A DNA stretch of 5,019 bases from assembly GCA_030666935.1 (NCBI GenBank), contig DAOUWX010000151.1:1-5019 (forward strand), written 5' to 3'. The position numbers and the translations under genes are program-made. The stretch is from Atribacterota bacterium (GTDB lineage: Bacteria; Atribacterota; Phoenicimicrobiia; Phoenicimicrobiales; Phoenicimicrobiaceae). The notes beneath the pieces were generated by a model that saw only the letters and a program-made list of their open reading frames with translations, did no database searches and had not been told where the DNA came from. This document shows, piece by piece, positions 4,114 to 5,019 of the stretch. Each line of letters opens with the position of its first letter. Within the stretch, counting starts at the first letter, position 1.

Positions 4114-5019
4114 TTACTGTCCCCCAATAGTAATCTTCTCAGTTGGGAAGGCTTTGATATAGAATTCTATCCAGATAGACTTAGTGGCCTGTTTATAATT
4201 TATAGTTAACTCGCGGCAATGGAGGTCTCTGGTAATTCCTACTACGCTTTTAGTGAGTTTAAATTCATCTAAATCAATTACACCTTTATACTTAATTCTC
4301 CAATCCTCGCTTAACTGTAGATCAAATGTGGAATTTATCTTTTTAGTCCACTCATTAGTATTTAGATTATAGGAAGAGCTAAAATTCATCTTCCAGTCGT
4401 CTTTCGGTTTGTACTCTACTTTGGCTACCAAATTTCCAAAATTTTCCGTAACAAAATTATAATTGGTAGATAAATCCAATTTAAATTTTTCAGAGGGTTT
4501 TAAGGTTATTTTTCCGCTAACTGTATTGGACAGAGGAGCGATATAATCAAAATTAAAAGGAGTCGGACCAACTGATTTATTATAACTATAGGATAGAGTA
4601 GAGGAAATATAAGGGCTGTAAACTGCTTTTAAATCCACTTTCCCTCCCACTAAATAGCGAGCTTCCCCGGTTAAATAGACATCCTGCCGAAAAATTCCTG
4701 AAGGGGTTAAAGTTAAATATTCACCCAACTTAAAAGGCCTTTTAACATTAATAATATATTCTCCGCGCCAGTTATCTTCTTCGGTAGCCGCTTCATAGAA
4801 ATGTCCCACCGAGGCATTAATATTATAGGTAATCTTAGTATTTCCAATAGCAGTGGAACTTTTCTTAAAAGTAAACTCCGGCAATCGCTCAATTATTTTA
4901 GAAATATTTTCTCCGATATAATTTTCACCATCCAGGTCAAACCTTTTTTCAGTTGTTAAATTTAAAGTGTAACCTTTGCCCTTATACTTTAGTACCAACT
5001 TCGGTTTTAATTCCAGGTC
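4114..5019 (-). CDS. lptD: LptD, outer-membrane LPS assembly barrel (C-terminal part, partial)
   Basis: The frame is open to the window edge, with 301 residues visible and the 5' part missing. The TTG at 4996-4998 is internal, since codons continue upstream (DLELKPK). The sequence is a run of amphipathic beta-strands typical of an outer-membrane barrel. LptD hallmarks are ERLPEF (visible residues 44-49), the FDYIAPLSN segment (157-165) and the C-terminal RDLHCREL..SIWIEFYIKAFP (264-292). In LptD/OstA proteins this C-terminal barrel, with LptE, inserts LPS into the outer leaflet. The single Cys (visible residue 268) appears to sit where E. coli LptD has its C-terminal Cys pair; this alignment is by eye. 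The protein ends in IGGQ, not in the aromatic residue usual for barrel proteins. Full-length LptD is typically 700-800 residues, so the N-terminal OstA domain lies beyond the window. The gene is convergent with lptC-lptA, so it is in a separate transcription unit. Confidence 0.85.
   Translation of the reverse strand, partial: DLELKPKLVLKYKGKGYTLNLTTEKRFDLDGENYIGENISKIIERLPEFTFKKSSTAIGNTKITYNINASVGHFYEAATEEDNWRGEYIINVKRPFKLGEYLTLTPSGIFRQDVYLTGEARYLVGGKVDLKAVYSPYISSTLSYSYNKSVGPTPFNFDYIAPLSNTVSGKITLKPSEKFKLDLSTNYNFVTENFGNLVAKVEYKPKDDWKMNFSSSYNLNTNEWTKKINSTFDLQLSEDWRIKYKGVIDLDEFKLTKSVVGITRDLHCRELTINYKQATKSIWIEFYIKAFPTEKITIGGQ

Noticed and set aside
4996..4998. TTG as the start codon of the minus-strand barrel gene
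   Set aside because: The frame continues without a stop to the window edge, and the beta-strand pattern extends upstream, so the gene is truncated by the window.

Overview
The window is AT-rich DNA from a bacterium with a Gram-negative type envelope. It encodes three parts of the lipopolysaccharide transport (Lpt) bridge: an inner-membrane LptC, a periplasmic LptA and the C-terminal barrel of an outer-membrane LptD. It also encodes two lipoproteins. The low G+C, divergent Lpt proteins and gaps full of short degenerate repeats suggest an uncultured or deep-branching outer-membrane phylum (Omnitrophota- or Atribacterota-like). That assignment is a guess; no marker gene is present to settle it.

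Layout. Bases 1-332 hold no gene but are rich in short-period repeats, with one weak promoter candidate. Four genes follow on the plus strand: a clostripain-family (C11) cysteine peptidase lipoprotein (333-1529), lptC (1545-2129), lptA (2220-2903) and a very acidic lipoprotein of unknown function (2962-3546). The 15-base gap before lptC suggests co-transcription with the peptidase. The 90-base lptC-lptA gap carries a heptamer array, and a 41-base palindrome separates lptA from the last lipoprotein. Bases 3547-4113 are a 567-base gene-free convergent region packed with hairpins and 7- and 8-base repeat units. Bases 4114-5019 hold the 3' part of lptD on the minus strand, cut by the window edge.

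Function. By family knowledge, LptC receives LPS from the inner-membrane ABC transporter, LptA polymerises into the periplasmic bridge and LptD with LptE inserts LPS into the outer leaflet. lptB, lptF, lptG and lptE are not in the window. The two lipoproteins probably face the periplasm or outer membrane; a link to LPS export is suggested only by position.

The most unusual content is intergenic. Several families of 7-base units (chiefly CTANNNA) and one family of 8-base units (AAYTGGNN) build much of every sizeable gap. One 31-base heptamer module occurs identically just upstream of the ribosome-binding sites of the peptidase gene and of lptA. Four unrelated REP-like hairpins lie within about 1.2 kb. 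I see no clear new enzymatic or defence system; the repeat architecture is the best candidate for something undescribed.
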